Notes: a model not told the origin generated them from the letters alone. Counted from the first letter of the stretch, positions 1-9,587 are shown. The stretch: DNA of 64,000 bases from Bdellovibrio sp. 22V (GCF_030169785.1 NZ_CP125854.1:1736001-1800000); one strand, 5' to 3'. Program-made: numbers and translations.

Positions 1-1061
1 ATGACTTGTTTATTCTCTTTCGCTGCGTCGTCGGCGCCTTTTTTAATAATGTTTTTATCTGGAAGCATTGACCAGGAACGCGTTTGATTGGCGTTCGCAA
101 GAGATGTTCTCATTTCAAGAGCGTCTTTATTAATAATTCGAACTTTCTCTGCGTTGCAAAGCGCACCAATTTGATTGGTAAGAGCTTCATCCTTTACAGA
201 AGAACGATGGAGCGACTCGTGGACCAGTTGCTGCCGTAAACGGCTTATAACTGCTCCGGTCTCAGCCGGATCCATATTGATTTGGATCAGACCATTTTCG
301 GCTGTTTGCATTGCCGGCGTGGAAGCGTCGTTACCTTTTTTCTTACAAGTAAAAATAGGCTTAGTTGCCTCTTGAATCTGTATAATGGAGTTTTTGAAGC
401 CGATAACGGCTTTTTCGTGCTCAATCGGACCATTTTTTTCGCCGAATTTTTCAACGAACATCTTCTTGACGGTATCTCCCTCGACGCAACTTAAGAATGA
501 GTTCTTTTTATCGTCTTTGGGTGCTCTGAAAATATCCCGCACGGCCGACTCGAGGGTGCTTGCAAAAGACCCTTTCTCGTCGATTTCATAACAAGAGTTT
601 GCAATAGATTTCTCTACAGTTTTTTTAAAATTTGAATCAGAAATTTCGCTGAAAGTTTTAAGAATTTTTTCCCACTCACTTTTATGGTTTGTGGTACAAA
701 GTCTTCCATTTTCAGAAAAATTATATATTTCCTGTCGTCTATTCTGGGAATAGATAAGATAGAGGTTCCCGTTTTCTTCCAAAACCACGCGTTCCTGAAC
801 TCGTGCGCCCTGAATCTTTCGAATATGGTAATAAATCCCTTCGGCAAGATCATATCTTTCTATGATGAGACCGCCCTTTTGAATTTTCCAATATTCTAGT
901 TTCTTATCTAAGTTTGTATCGATGCGAGTGTCTTCGTAGTCTGCGTCTAATAGAGAAAAGGACGTCATTTTTTGCTGAGTGGAAAAAAATGGTGATATTG
1001 AGCTCGCTGAGCTCATTGAAGAATAAAATAGCAAAAAGAATACGACGAAACTCTTCATCCA
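1..1061 (-). CDS. Secreted protein with HExxH zinc-protease-like motif (C-terminus cut by window edge)
   Basis: Translating the minus strand from the ATG at 1061 gives 353 codons with no stop, so the gene runs off the left edge. Residues 1-20 form a signal peptide ending near SSASS. The middle is charged and Cys-containing. Near residue 285 there is LVHESLH, matching HExxH, the zinc-binding signature of many metallopeptidases, so a secreted or periplasmic zincin is the best guess. The third zinc ligand cannot be placed because the C-terminus is missing. No family recognised. It diverges from the papain-like operon at 1184, so the 120 bp between them should hold both promoters. Confidence 0.75.
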
Positions 1062-1183
1062 AAGATTTATCGGATTTTATGTAAATAAATTAGACGAGAT
1101 TTAGGTCCGGAATCAAACTAGGCTTCGGTCCAACATAAACCGAGGTTCTTTTCAAAGTACGTTATCCAAATCACAATAAAATA

Positions 1184-2290
1184 ATGAAGATACTTATCAT
1201 CATTGTTTTATTGTTTGGTGGTCATTTTGCCTATTCACTTCCCTCCATCCGTGCCTTTTCAATTATTGATAAATCTTACTCGAAGGTGACTGGTGAGCTT
1301 GAAATTAAAAATATGCCGAGGGTCGCATCTCAGGATGGACTTGGGATATGTTATGCGTTCGTGGCGGCAACTCAATTACAAGCGGAATATTGCAGGGTTT
1401 TGAGAAAAGATTGTTCGAAGTTACCGGATGAAGAACTGTTCTCGCCTCTTGATATAGCCCGGATTAAGGATTCGGGAAATATTAAGCCAGAGGAGGCGCG
1501 CTTGCGTTCTTCGTATGCGGGCTTAAATACTGAATCCGGAGGTGATCCACACAATGCAGCTATTATCGCGGGCCTTGTGGTACAAGAAACGGCTAATGAA
1601 GCGTGTATCTCTTTGGACAAAGTTCTGAGCAAAATGAATTCCAGAGGAGAAACCATCGAAGCGCAGGCCGCGATGTGGGAAAGAATGAAGAAGCACTATC
1701 TTAACTATCAAAAAAACAAGAAATGTGCCGACTGTCTTTCCGATATCTATGCAACGGCCAAAAGCGATATTGATGAAAATCTTAGCCTCACGACTTCAAA
1801 CGAAGAAATATTAAAGGCATTCGGGGAAGATAGTTACGAAAAGTTTTTAGACCAACTGCTAGGGGCCAATAAATGCAGAAGGGCTACCCAATTAGCATTC
1901 ATGGAAAATGCTGATAGTCTTGAATATAAATTTTATCCTGAAGACGAAAAGGATCCAAAAAAACTAAAAGACGCTTTTTCTCCAGATAAGTTTAAAGGGA
2001 AAATTAAAGAAGTTTTAAAAACGGGAAGACCTTTGTCTTTAGGTGCTCTTTGTGTAGGAGCAGAGTCTGCTCAAAACTGTAAACCGCAAAATAGTCATGC
2101 CGTCGTGATTTCAGGGTATCGCCAGATCTGTAATCAGGCGGGAAAATGTAGGGAATCTTTAAGAGTCGTCAACAGTTGGGGTAAGTCTTGGCAGGATCAG
2201 AATGATGGCGGATGGGTTGATGCCGATACCCTCATCTCGAGCATCAAAGTAAGCCCCCAAGTGTTGGGTTATTTCGCAGATAAAAAATAG
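1184..2290 (+). CDS. Secreted papain-like (C1-type) cysteine protease, copy 1
   Basis: A 368-residue protein with an N-terminal signal peptide (residues 1-18). Papain-clan catalytic residues are visible in order: Gln50 and Cys56 in SQDGLGICYAF (compare papain QGxCGSCWAF), His305 in NSHAVVISGY, and Asn330 in VVNSWGKSW. All are intact, so it should be an active endopeptidase exported to the periplasm or the prey. The roughly 250 residues between Cys and His are longer than in classical papains and rich in Cys and acidic residues. It heads a tight three-gene operon whose third gene (2697) is a clear paralogue. Family assignment is firm; the target is unknown. Confidence 0.88.
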   Translation: MKILIIIVLLFGGHFAYSLPSIRAFSIIDKSYSKVTGELEIKNMPRVASQDGLGICYAFVAATQLQAEYCRVLRKDCSKLPDEELFSPLDIARIKDSGNIKPEEARLRSSYAGLNTESGGDPHNAAIIAGLVVQETANEACISLDKVLSKMNSRGETIEAQAAMWERMKKHYLNYQKNKKCADCLSDIYATAKSDIDENLSLTTSNEEILKAFGEDSYEKFLDQLLGANKCRRATQLAFMENADSLEYKFYPEDEKDPKKLKDAFSPDKFKGKIKEVLKTGRPLSLGALCVGAESAQNCKPQNSHAVVISGYRQICNQAGKCRESLRVVNSWGKSWQDQNDGGWVDADTLISSIKVSPQVLGYFADKK

Positions 2291-2298
2291 GAGCCGTT

Positions 2299-2682
2299 GT
2301 GTTGATTTATCTTTTTTCTGTACTCTCGCATCTTGCATTTGCTGCAAACTCCGAAATGACTCTTCGTTATTACGTTAACAATGCTTACACCCAAGTGAAG
2401 ACTCAGAAAGTCGATCAGGTCAGAGTTAACGATGTTTGTGTAACGAAGAAAAATTGCAAAGCTTTGACGGCTGTAAAGAGTAAGCCTTTTAAAATCCAGC
2501 CAACAAAAGCTCCATTTGTAGGAAATCCGGGCGCTAATTACTGTTGGGATGCGGGCGCAAAAAATAGAGTTCTTAAGGACCAAAGTAACAACCAATATGA
2601 CTTTTGCGTTTTTGATGACGGCTCAATGGTGGATGCATGGGATTTATATAAGGCGCACTACCCGCCAAATGTAATCAAATAG
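2299..2682 (+). CDS. Small secreted protein between two papain-like proteases
   Basis: A 127-residue protein. The start is GTG at 2299, preceded by GGAGC eight bases upstream and only 8 bp after the previous stop. Residues 1-16 are a signal peptide (cut after AFA). The mature part is about 110 residues, basic, with about four cysteines that could form disulfides. No family recognised. Its place between two secreted papain-like paralogues suggests a joint role, for example as inhibitor or chaperone, as many papain-type proteases are paired with small inhibitors. That is inference from position only. Confidence 0.72.
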   Translation: MLIYLFSVLSHLAFAANSEMTLRYYVNNAYTQVKTQKVDQVRVNDVCVTKKNCKALTAVKSKPFKIQPTKAPFVGNPGANYCWDAGAKNRVLKDQSNNQYDFCVFDDGSMVDAWDLYKAHYPPNVIK

Positions 2683-2696
2683 TCGAAAGGCCGATC

Positions 2697-3773
2697 GTGC
2701 GACGGATTGTATTCGTATTAGTCACATTATTTTCCAGCGCGTCCTTTGGCAGTAATTACGGATTAATTCCGATAAGTAGTGAATATAAAGTCGTGGCAAA
2801 TTCTCAGATACAAATCGCCAATATGCCCCGGGTCAGATCTCAAGATTCAATAGGACTCTGTTACGCGTTTGTGGCGGCAACCCTTTTTGACGAAGCCAAT
2901 TGTGCTGCGAAAAAAACAATGGATTGTGCAAGCGTGCCCGATCAAGAAAAGGTTTCTCCCTTGGATATGGCGCGCTTCTCAAAAAATCTTCCGGAAAATG
3001 CAGACATCACGGATCGCTATAATTATGAGGGACTTGATATTGGTGGAAGCGAGCAGATGGCGCTTTATAACGCCATAAACTCGAGATACTTGGTAAAAGA
3101 GTCATGTGCTCCTTTTGATCAAGTCGCAAATAAAGTACCAGACGCCGTGGAAGCGCAGAAGCTAGAACTCGCTATGTGGACTAAGCTGGAAAATTCATTC
3201 AAGGCTTACAAAAAGAAAGTGAAAGAATGTGCTGGCTGTGGTCTCGAGTACGCAACGGCAAAAGCAGATCAGTTTAAAAAAGAATATAAGTTAAAAGCTT
3301 CGAATGAAGAGATCCTAGAGGCATTTGCTCAAGATACATACGGAAATTTTTTAGATCGTCTTCTGATTCCGGATGATTGTTTGGATTTAAAAAATCAATT
3401 TGCTCTTCAAGGCGACTGGGACATAGAAACTTTTCCGGAGCGCAATAAAAAAGGGACCTATGACTCTATGATCAGCAAAATCAAAGAAGTGCTAGGGCAA
3501 AAACGACCCCTCGCTTTAGGTTTCTGTGCGCAAGAACCATTAAAGGTGAAATCCAATGAAGCGTGTGGTGAATTTGGGCATGCCCTTGTTATCAAAGGAT
3601 ACCGAAAAGTTTGTAATCAAAAGAATCAGTGCCGTGATGTGCTTCAGGTTCAAAATTCGTGGGGAGAATCCTGGCAACGTGCCAATGATGACGGATGGGT
3701 TGACGCAAAAGAACTACTTAAGAGGACTTTCTATGCCTCACAAAGCCTCTCCTGGTTAAAACAGAAGCAATAA
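2697..3773 (+). CDS. Secreted papain-like (C1-type) cysteine protease, copy 2
   Basis: A 358-residue paralogue of the protein at 1184. The chosen start is GTG at 2697, which places a signal peptide at residues 1-18. Catalytic residues are Cys55 in RSQDSIGLCYAF, His295 in GHALVIKGYR and Asn320 in VQNSWGESW, all intact. Shared blocks with copy 1 include MPRV-SQD, CYAFVAAT, SPLDMAR/SPLDIAR, ASNEEIL and the DGGWVDA/DDGWVDA end. This indicates tandem duplication followed by divergence, with the 127-residue gene trapped between. It ends 27 bp before the convergent lipoprotein gene. Confidence 0.88.
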   Translation: MRRIVFVLVTLFSSASFGSNYGLIPISSEYKVVANSQIQIANMPRVRSQDSIGLCYAFVAATLFDEANCAAKKTMDCASVPDQEKVSPLDMARFSKNLPENADITDRYNYEGLDIGGSEQMALYNAINSRYLVKESCAPFDQVANKVPDAVEAQKLELAMWTKLENSFKAYKKKVKECAGCGLEYATAKADQFKKEYKLKASNEEILEAFAQDTYGNFLDRLLIPDDCLDLKNQFALQGDWDIETFPERNKKGTYDSMISKIKEVLGQKRPLALGFCAQEPLKVKSNEACGEFGHALVIKGYRKVCNQKNQCRDVLQVQNSWGESWQRANDDGWVDAKELLKRTFYASQSLSWLKQKQ

Positions 3774-3799
3774 GATCCTTGTGAGTTTCATTTTATTGC

Positions 3800-6418
3800 T
3801 TACCTGATAAACAAGCGATAAATCGTCGAAGCCTCATTTTTTTTCATTACGGCATTCATATTCATTTCGGCTTTAATATGAATAAGGTCGTCGCGAAGCT
3901 GCAAAAGCGCCGACATAGAGTCAGAGTAAATCAGCTTTGCTTCAGTGGCTTCCTCTGCAGAAGGCATTTGTATAGTCTGTCCAGCCACCTTCGCTTCATA
4001 AACCTTCTTCGTCGAATTCCACTGAATATTCCAATTGTTTTTGAAAAGAACTTTTAATCCCTTCACATCGTTTGGAATTCGAAGCTGCTGTTTGTAAGAC
4101 GCTAAAGAGAAGCGCTGATCGTAGAACTCTTTGTATAAAGCAAAAGTTATGAAGTTCTTAAATAAGAGAGCATTTTGCTGAAGAAGGCAACGCGCGTAGA
4201 TTTTAGATCCGCCATAACATTTTTGTTCTTCATTTTGTATTTGTGGAAACTCTTCATACATTAAAGGCAATAACATGTCGCCGGAACGCAAAGATTCTTG
4301 TTGAAGAGAAATATTGATGAGCTCAAGAGCTGAATCAATCAGAGCGATATCCTCAAAACCTGCATTCTCTTTAAGATTTAAAAGGTCTGCCGAACTTGCG
4401 AAGCTTTCCGCTGATCTGGAATTCCAAATATTAATAGCGGGCAAAATGGAAATCATTTTTTGTACGTTTTTGAGTACCGCAGGAGTAAAAATCTGATGTT
4501 TAAGCTGTTCGATTTCACTTTGAGCTTCGTTAATTGTTTTAATGCCTAATCCATTCGAAGCTTCAGCTGTAATTTTTTTTATAAGTCCAAAAGCATTTTC
4601 GCTAGGATTTTTAAGTAAAATACTAGGCGCATATCCGTCTGCGAATTTAAATCTTTCTAAAATATATCCAATTGAATCAGCGTAAAGAGCTTCTTCAGCT
4701 TCTACAATTTCTTTTGTAAGAGTTGTTTTATAAAGGGCAGTGGAAAAATAAGTGTCATAGTCTTTCTGACGGAAAAGATTATCATACTCCATTGAGCAGT
4801 CTGCGAGATGTCTTTTAAAATTAGATGTACTTAGAAAAGCCTTTTGCAATCCTTTTTCTTGCATTTGAGTCGATACAAACTCGCAAGACTTTAAACCTTT
4901 TTGCATAAGGTTGGAAAGGACAACTCTGTTTCCTAGAACATCGTTGTGAATCTTATCCATTTTCAGGTATAGAACTTCTGTCGACTCTCGGATTTGTGCT
5001 GACAGCTTGCTAAGCATTTCTGTTTGTATTTTAAAGCTGATTTGAACCTGTTCTGACAGTAGCTTTTGATTATCGATCACCCTGTCCAACCGCGCAATGA
5101 TCGCGCGATGTTTCGCGGCCTCAGCATTATCACCGCCACCTAACAAACCAGAAAGAGTTGCTATTCCACTGAGGTAATTTTGGTTAACGATACTTTCAAT
5201 TCCTGATTTGATAGCATTTATTTTTTCAATACCATCGGCAATATCTTGAACCGTTTTGCCATTAACACCCAAATTTTTAGCGATTGTTACTAAGTTCTGT
5301 ACACCATTGAAGTAACTTTGATAACTCTCTTCAAAGTTTATTTTTTCTTCGAGAAGCGCAATTTTTTTATCCCACTCTCCACGTTCGTTAGTATTGGGGT
5401 TCTGCTTTTTTAAATAAGCAAGTTGTTCTCGCGCAGTCATACGTGAGAATGCAAAAGTTTTCAAAAAAACGACGTCATCAGCCACTTCCTCAATTTTATG
5501 AGATTGCTTGTTCACCGCAGAGTTAATCTGATTTAACCCTTGGGATATGACATCTTGGCTTTTTATTATTTTTCTTAAAGTTGATCGCGTCTCAACTGCA
5601 AATATTTTTAAACTTTTGCCAAGGGCAAGTAATTCAGTTTTCGCGGAGTTTAAGTCCGAAGATAGATCTTTTTGCATGATTTCAAAAGCGGACTGGTGCT
5701 CAGCTAACTTTGCAATTGCTGTTCGTGCCGTCCAGCTAGATATAATGGAGCGCGCTTCAGCTCGTTCGGCCGTTGGTAAGGTGTTAAGGTCTTTTTCAGA
5801 GATCCAATTGTTGACCATGCTTTCAGCTTTGACGAGGGCTTGGTCAGGGCTGAGATGTTTTAGCGCGTTGAACTCTTTGAGTTCTTTTGCAGAAAGACTG
5901 CGCAGTTTTTCAACTAAGACTTTTGAGGCCTCTTCCTGCGCTTTCTTTTCCATTTCGCCAATGCCATATTCAAGAGCTTGATTTAGGGCTTTATTCGTAA
6001 CTTCTATGGCAATGGCCGCAGGAACAGTGACACCCATTATGGTGGCGCCGGCTGCGCTTGCGGTAAGAAGATAATCAAGCCCGTCCTTTGAGGAATTTAG
6101 AATGTTTAAATCACTCTCTATTTTCTTTTGTTCGCTTACGTAGGCTTCTTGGGCCTTAATGAGATCAGCCGTGTTCGAAGTTAATTTATGAAAACTAGGC
6201 TTTTCATCCGAAAGTGATGCAATAAATGATTTTGTTTTCAGCGGTAAATAGGAGGTATCAAGTAGATAATCTAATAGCGGATCAGATTGAATCTGTTGAT
6301 TTCCCTTTTTTGAATTGTCTTCTGGAGAAGCTGGTACTGTAACGATTGTGTTGCCTGCAGGCTGGCACGCTGACAAACAAGACGCTAAAATAGAGAGCGA
6401 AAGAAGATGTTTTCTCAT
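3800..6418 (-). CDS. Large coiled-coil-rich lipoprotein
   Basis: An approximately 872-residue protein. I prefer the ATG at 6418 (AAGGTAG lies eight bases upstream) over the GTG at 6424, which overlaps the upstream stop by 1 bp. A lipobox (CLSAC) puts the lipidated Cys at residue 18. After a Gly/Ser/Pro linker come long helical heptad-rich stretches, a small-residue hydrophobic segment near residues 120-150 (AAGATIMGVTVPAAIAI) and a second Gly-rich patch near residue 425. Helical proteins with one buried hydrophobic hairpin include alpha pore-forming toxins, but I see no diagnostic motif. It is translationally coupled to the small coiled-coil protein upstream. Confidence 0.8.
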   Translation of the reverse strand: MRKHLLSLSILASCLSACQPAGNTIVTVPASPEDNSKKGNQQIQSDPLLDYLLDTSYLPLKTKSFIASLSDEKPSFHKLTSNTADLIKAQEAYVSEQKKIESDLNILNSSKDGLDYLLTASAAGATIMGVTVPAAIAIEVTNKALNQALEYGIGEMEKKAQEEASKVLVEKLRSLSAKELKEFNALKHLSPDQALVKAESMVNNWISEKDLNTLPTAERAEARSIISSWTARTAIAKLAEHQSAFEIMQKDLSSDLNSAKTELLALGKSLKIFAVETRSTLRKIIKSQDVISQGLNQINSAVNKQSHKIEEVADDVVFLKTFAFSRMTAREQLAYLKKQNPNTNERGEWDKKIALLEEKINFEESYQSYFNGVQNLVTIAKNLGVNGKTVQDIADGIEKINAIKSGIESIVNQNYLSGIATLSGLLGGGDNAEAAKHRAIIARLDRVIDNQKLLSEQVQISFKIQTEMLSKLSAQIRESTEVLYLKMDKIHNDVLGNRVVLSNLMQKGLKSCEFVSTQMQEKGLQKAFLSTSNFKRHLADCSMEYDNLFRQKDYDTYFSTALYKTTLTKEIVEAEEALYADSIGYILERFKFADGYAPSILLKNPSENAFGLIKKITAEASNGLGIKTINEAQSEIEQLKHQIFTPAVLKNVQKMISILPAINIWNSRSAESFASSADLLNLKENAGFEDIALIDSALELINISLQQESLRSGDMLLPLMYEEFPQIQNEEQKCYGGSKIYARCLLQQNALLFKNFITFALYKEFYDQRFSLASYKQQLRIPNDVKGLKVLFKNNWNIQWNSTKKVYEAKVAGQTIQMPSAEEATEAKLIYSDSMSALLQLRDDLIHIKAEMNMNAVMKKNEASTIYRLFIR

Positions 6419-6423
6419 GGGCA

Positions 6424-6840
6424 CTACCTTTTTAGATCCGCCTTAAGTTGTTTTAATAGTGCGGATCTAAACTGAGGGTCTTGTATCATCGTCTCCATTA
6501 CATCAATTTGGCCTCTTGCGAGTTCTTGCTTATATTGCAAAAGTTGATTTTCAAGCTCTTGAATTCGAGCTGCATTGGCCTCTTGTTCTTTTTTGTAGGT
6601 TTCAGCGTCAACGAGATCTATGTAGCCCTTAGAAAAGCATCCGATGGGCGCGTCCACGGCGGTATGGTTGGCGCAAGCACGTTTAACACAGAAGGTATTT
6701 GTGCCGCCTTTGCCACCGTGGCTGGTGCACTGGTCATAGGAGGCCGAACTATTGAAAGAATAAACCAGGGTGGAAGCAGACCAAGAACGGCTTCCAGATA
6801 GTATTAATATAAACAAAATGAGTAATCTAACAACGTTCAT
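6424..6840 (-). CDS. Small secreted protein with C-terminal coiled coil
   Basis: A 138-residue protein from the ATG at 6840, chosen because GAGG lies upstream and the start opens a proper signal peptide (residues 1-21, ending SWSAS). The mature N-terminal half holds four cysteines in a small domain that probably has disulfides. The C-terminal half is a charged coiled coil with repeated Glu/Gln/Leu. It ends in the 1-4 bp overlap with the following lipoprotein gene, so the two are probably co-translated and may assemble through their coiled coils. No known family. Confidence 0.75.
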   Translation of the reverse strand: MNVVRLLILFILILSGSRSWSASTLVYSFNSSASYDQCTSHGGKGGTNTFCVKRACANHTAVDAPIGCFSKGYIDLVDAETYKKEQEANAARIQELENQLLQYKQELARGQIDVMETMIQDPQFRSALLKQLKADLKR

Positions 6841-6940
6841 TGTAACCTCAGTGATACCGCTGGATATGCAACCCAAAGACCAAATTTAAAAGGCGTATTT
6901 GCGTTATTATGAGGTCCAGTCTTAAAAATGGACAAATTTT

Positions 6941-6960
6941 GTTAGACGGTGGTGTCTAAC
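6941..6960. promoter_or_regulatory. Perfect inverted repeat upstream of guanine deaminase gene
   Basis: GTTAGAC and GTCTAAC form a perfect 7 bp dyad with a 6-base spacer, 24 bp upstream of a possible -35 box (TTGACT, 6984). It could be an operator or an RNA hairpin belonging to the divergent minus-strand operon. Function is inferred from position. Confidence 0.35.
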
Positions 6961-6983
6961 TACTTTACGGAATTAGGCCATAG

Positions 6984-7012
6984 TTGACTATCGCCACGAC
7001 TCCCGCCACTAT
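6984..7012 (+). promoter_or_regulatory. Possible promoter giving a nearly leaderless guanine deaminase mRNA
   Basis: TTGACT (6984-6989), a 17 bp spacer and CACTAT (7007-7012) resemble a sigma-70 promoter with a weak -10. Transcription would begin only a few bases before the ATG at 7022, which has no ribosome-binding site. Confidence 0.35.
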
Positions 7013-7021
7013 GTCTCCCTT

Positions 7022-7489
7022 ATGAAAAAGGAATTCATGATTAGAGCCATTGAGCTCTCTAGAAAAAACATGCAGGCAGGTGCCGGCGGTCCGTTTGGCG
7101 CTGTCATCGTTAAAGATGGCAAAGTCATTGGCGAAGGCTGGAACAAAGTGACTTCGTCCAATGACCCTACGGCTCACGCAGAAGTTGTGGCTATTCGTAA
7201 CGCCTGCGAAAACGCAAAAAATTTCAGCCTTGAAGGCGCTGAAATCTATACGAGCTGCGAACCATGTCCTATGTGTTTGTCAGCGATTTACTGGGCTCGT
7301 ATCGAGAAGATTTATTACGGCAATACCCGCAAAGATGCTGCCGATATCGACTTTGATGATGATTTCCTTTATCAAGAAATTCCCAAAGACATTAAAGACC
7401 GCAAAGTGCCAATGATCCAATGTGCTCACGCCGAAGCTTTGGACGTTTTTAGAGAGTGGCAAAGCAAACTCGATAAGGTTCCCTACTAA
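7022..7489 (+). CDS. guaD: Guanine deaminase (cytidine-deaminase-fold type)
   Basis: A 155-residue protein that hydrolyses guanine to xanthine and ammonia for purine salvage, in the cytoplasm. Zinc ligands and the proton shuttle are visible: His52 and Glu54 in TAHAEV, Cys82 and Cys85 in EPCPMC. Blocks GGPFGAVIVKDG, TSCEPCPMCLxAIYWAR and the FDDDFLY segment match the Bacillus-type GuaD closely; tRNA adenosine deaminases lack that C-terminal segment. Start is uncertain: the ATG at 7022 lacks a Shine-Dalgarno, while the ATG at 7037 has AAGGA five bases upstream. The family alignment allows either. Purine salvage fits a predator that consumes prey nucleic acids. Confidence 0.87.
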   Translation: MKKEFMIRAIELSRKNMQAGAGGPFGAVIVKDGKVIGEGWNKVTSSNDPTAHAEVVAIRNACENAKNFSLEGAEIYTSCEPCPMCLSAIYWARIEKIYYGNTRKDAADIDFDDDFLYQEIPKDIKDRKVPMIQCAHAEALDVFREWQSKLDKVPY

Positions 7490-7547
7490 AGACGAGGTTG
7501 TCCTTTCAGGACTCCTGCCCTAGGCCCTTCTTAGAGACAATAGAGGA

Positions 7548-9587
7548 ATGAAACATATGAGTTCATTCCTCTTTTTATTTTTGAGCGTTTTTCTTCTGAA
7601 TTCATGCACTCATACAGAAAAACAGATTCCGCGAGACATTGCTTCTATACAAGCAACAGGCCGTGGAATGGAAGGCATTTGGTTTCTTCAAGGAACGTCG
7701 TCCACACGGGGGCCTTACAACGGTGAACTTGAATTAAGAAAATCCAACGATGGTACTTATAACGTCATTCGCGTTATTACCTACATCAACTACTTCTTTG
7801 ATGGATTGAAGGTTCAAGAGGTTTGGACCGGAAAAGCTGTCGCTACAAACGACTCTGTGACGATCTCATATGATATTCGCCAAGGCGATTTCATCACGAA
7901 ATTGGGCTCCGAAAAAAGGCAACCTTCCGACTTTAGAAATCCGATCACCGTTTTATCTCGCTTCGTTGTGTCTCCCGCGGGACTCGCTTCGAAGTTCAGT
8001 GATAAAAAAGTTTCCGATTATACCGAGTGGATAACAACTCGAAGAGATCTTGAGGCAAAACCTCTTTGGACGAACGAAAGAAAAAATCTGGATGCCAAGG
8101 GTCCGAAAATTCCTCTTGTCGTTCGCGGAGTCATTAAGGCTTTCAAGATAGATATCGGATACGACAAAGATCCCTTGGTTAAATCTTACAAAGACCGTCC
8201 GGAATTCAAAGACGAACAGCCTTACGTCGTCTTTGATCCGACAGATTTTGAATTTTACCGACACAACAAAGATATCATTCGTGTGGTTAACAAGGTCACT
8301 GATGACATCAGCATTACGGAGTCTGTCGTAAAACGAAATGCTTATGCTCCCACTTTAGATGAGAAAGCAAAAGGCTATGATCGCAATACACGAGATTTCC
8401 ACCTCAACGAAGCGGGTATGGTATCGCATGCCGTTTTGGATGAAAGTGGCCGCTTGGTTTCTTATGCTCCAGACGGAGATTCGACGCTTTGGACAGGAAT
8501 GTATCTAGCATCGCAAGCGATGCGCTATTTACACACCAATGATACAGAAGCTTTGCAAAACGTACGCAAATCTTTGCAAGGTCTCATGACGTTGATTGAG
8601 ATCACCGGAAATTCAAAAGAGTTCGCAAGAACTCTTGCGGTTTATAATCCTGCAAATCCAATTCCGGAAAAATGGCATCGCGGGAGTGGAAAACATGCCA
8701 ACCTGATTTGGCTCGAAGGTGGAAACAACGACATGGTGAAGGGAATTCTGCATGGATTTCTTTGGGCCGCTCTTGTGATTCCAAAAACCGATACGGAAAT
8801 TTGGAATGAGCTTCGCGATAAATCGAAAAAACTTGAAGGTCTTCGCATCATTCAAGAAAAGGAACAAAACAAACCGGCGGCCCTGGGATTGGCTGCGTGG
8901 ATCAATAACGATCCATCTCTTAAAGAACGTTACGAAAGATCTTTCAACACGGTTAAAAACAAAATTGGAACCAATTTCGATACTACGTTTTATTGGCACG
9001 GATCTGCAGATTGGAGCGGCATCAATCTAAGCATGGTTGGCGACATCACGGATATTATGTTGGCTGATATTCTGGGTAACACGAACGTGCGCGACAAAAT
9101 GCGAGAGCGTTTGATGGATGCATGGGTCACGTATTCGCCGGCACGCAGACATCTTCTGACAATGGGCGCTTACACGTTCGCATATAGACACGGAACTCGC
9201 GGAGGTCATTTTCGCTCTGAAAGCAGCGATGATAAATTCCAAAAGTCTTTGGCTGAATCCGTTTGGGGTCTTCGGGAAATTCCGTATCCTCGACCCAACT
9301 TGGATGTGAGCATAGATCACTCGTTAAGACCTGACTGGTGCATGTCACCGATTCCACGACTTTTCTGGAAATCCGTCAAGAAACCGGAACCTCCGATTTA
9401 TTATTTCTATCAAGGACTTTACAGTTATCCTGTCTTTGAACTCACGGCTTTTTCTAGCGGATTTCTTTGGAAGGATCAGGCTTTCGGATTCAGCGAAGGT
9501 CATGCGAAAGGTGTTGAAAATGCGGGAGTCGATTATCTCTACGCATATTGGTTAGCGAAATACGCGGGAATTAGTAATGTTGATTAA
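7548..9587 (+). CDS. Large lipoprotein, unknown function
   Basis: A 679-residue protein. Lipobox LLNSC places the lipidated cysteine at residue 20 (Met1 start; Met4 is possible). The N-terminal third (about 30-270) is beta-rich. The middle and C-terminal part has repeated aromatic and helical blocks such as GDSTLWTGMYLASQAMRYL, HANLIWLEGGNND and YLYAYWLAKY, which remind me of alpha/alpha-toroid glycosidase-like folds, but no catalytic motif is certain. It begins an operon in which the metacaspase-like gene starts 11 bp before this stop, so expression is coupled. Probably outer-membrane anchored. Confidence 0.78.
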   Translation: MKHMSSFLFLFLSVFLLNSCTHTEKQIPRDIASIQATGRGMEGIWFLQGTSSTRGPYNGELELRKSNDGTYNVIRVITYINYFFDGLKVQEVWTGKAVATNDSVTISYDIRQGDFITKLGSEKRQPSDFRNPITVLSRFVVSPAGLASKFSDKKVSDYTEWITTRRDLEAKPLWTNERKNLDAKGPKIPLVVRGVIKAFKIDIGYDKDPLVKSYKDRPEFKDEQPYVVFDPTDFEFYRHNKDIIRVVNKVTDDISITESVVKRNAYAPTLDEKAKGYDRNTRDFHLNEAGMVSHAVLDESGRLVSYAPDGDSTLWTGMYLASQAMRYLHTNDTEALQNVRKSLQGLMTLIEITGNSKEFARTLAVYNPANPIPEKWHRGSGKHANLIWLEGGNNDMVKGILHGFLWAALVIPKTDTEIWNELRDKSKKLEGLRIIQEKEQNKPAALGLAAWINNDPSLKERYERSFNTVKNKIGTNFDTTFYWHGSADWSGINLSMVGDITDIMLADILGNTNVRDKMRERLMDAWVTYSPARRHLLTMGAYTFAYRHGTRGGHFRSESSDDKFQKSLAESVWGLREIPYPRPNLDVSIDHSLRPDWCMSPIPRLFWKSVKKPEPPIYYFYQGLYSYPVFELTAFSSGFLWKDQAFGFSEGHAKGVENAGVDYLYAYWLAKYAGISNVD

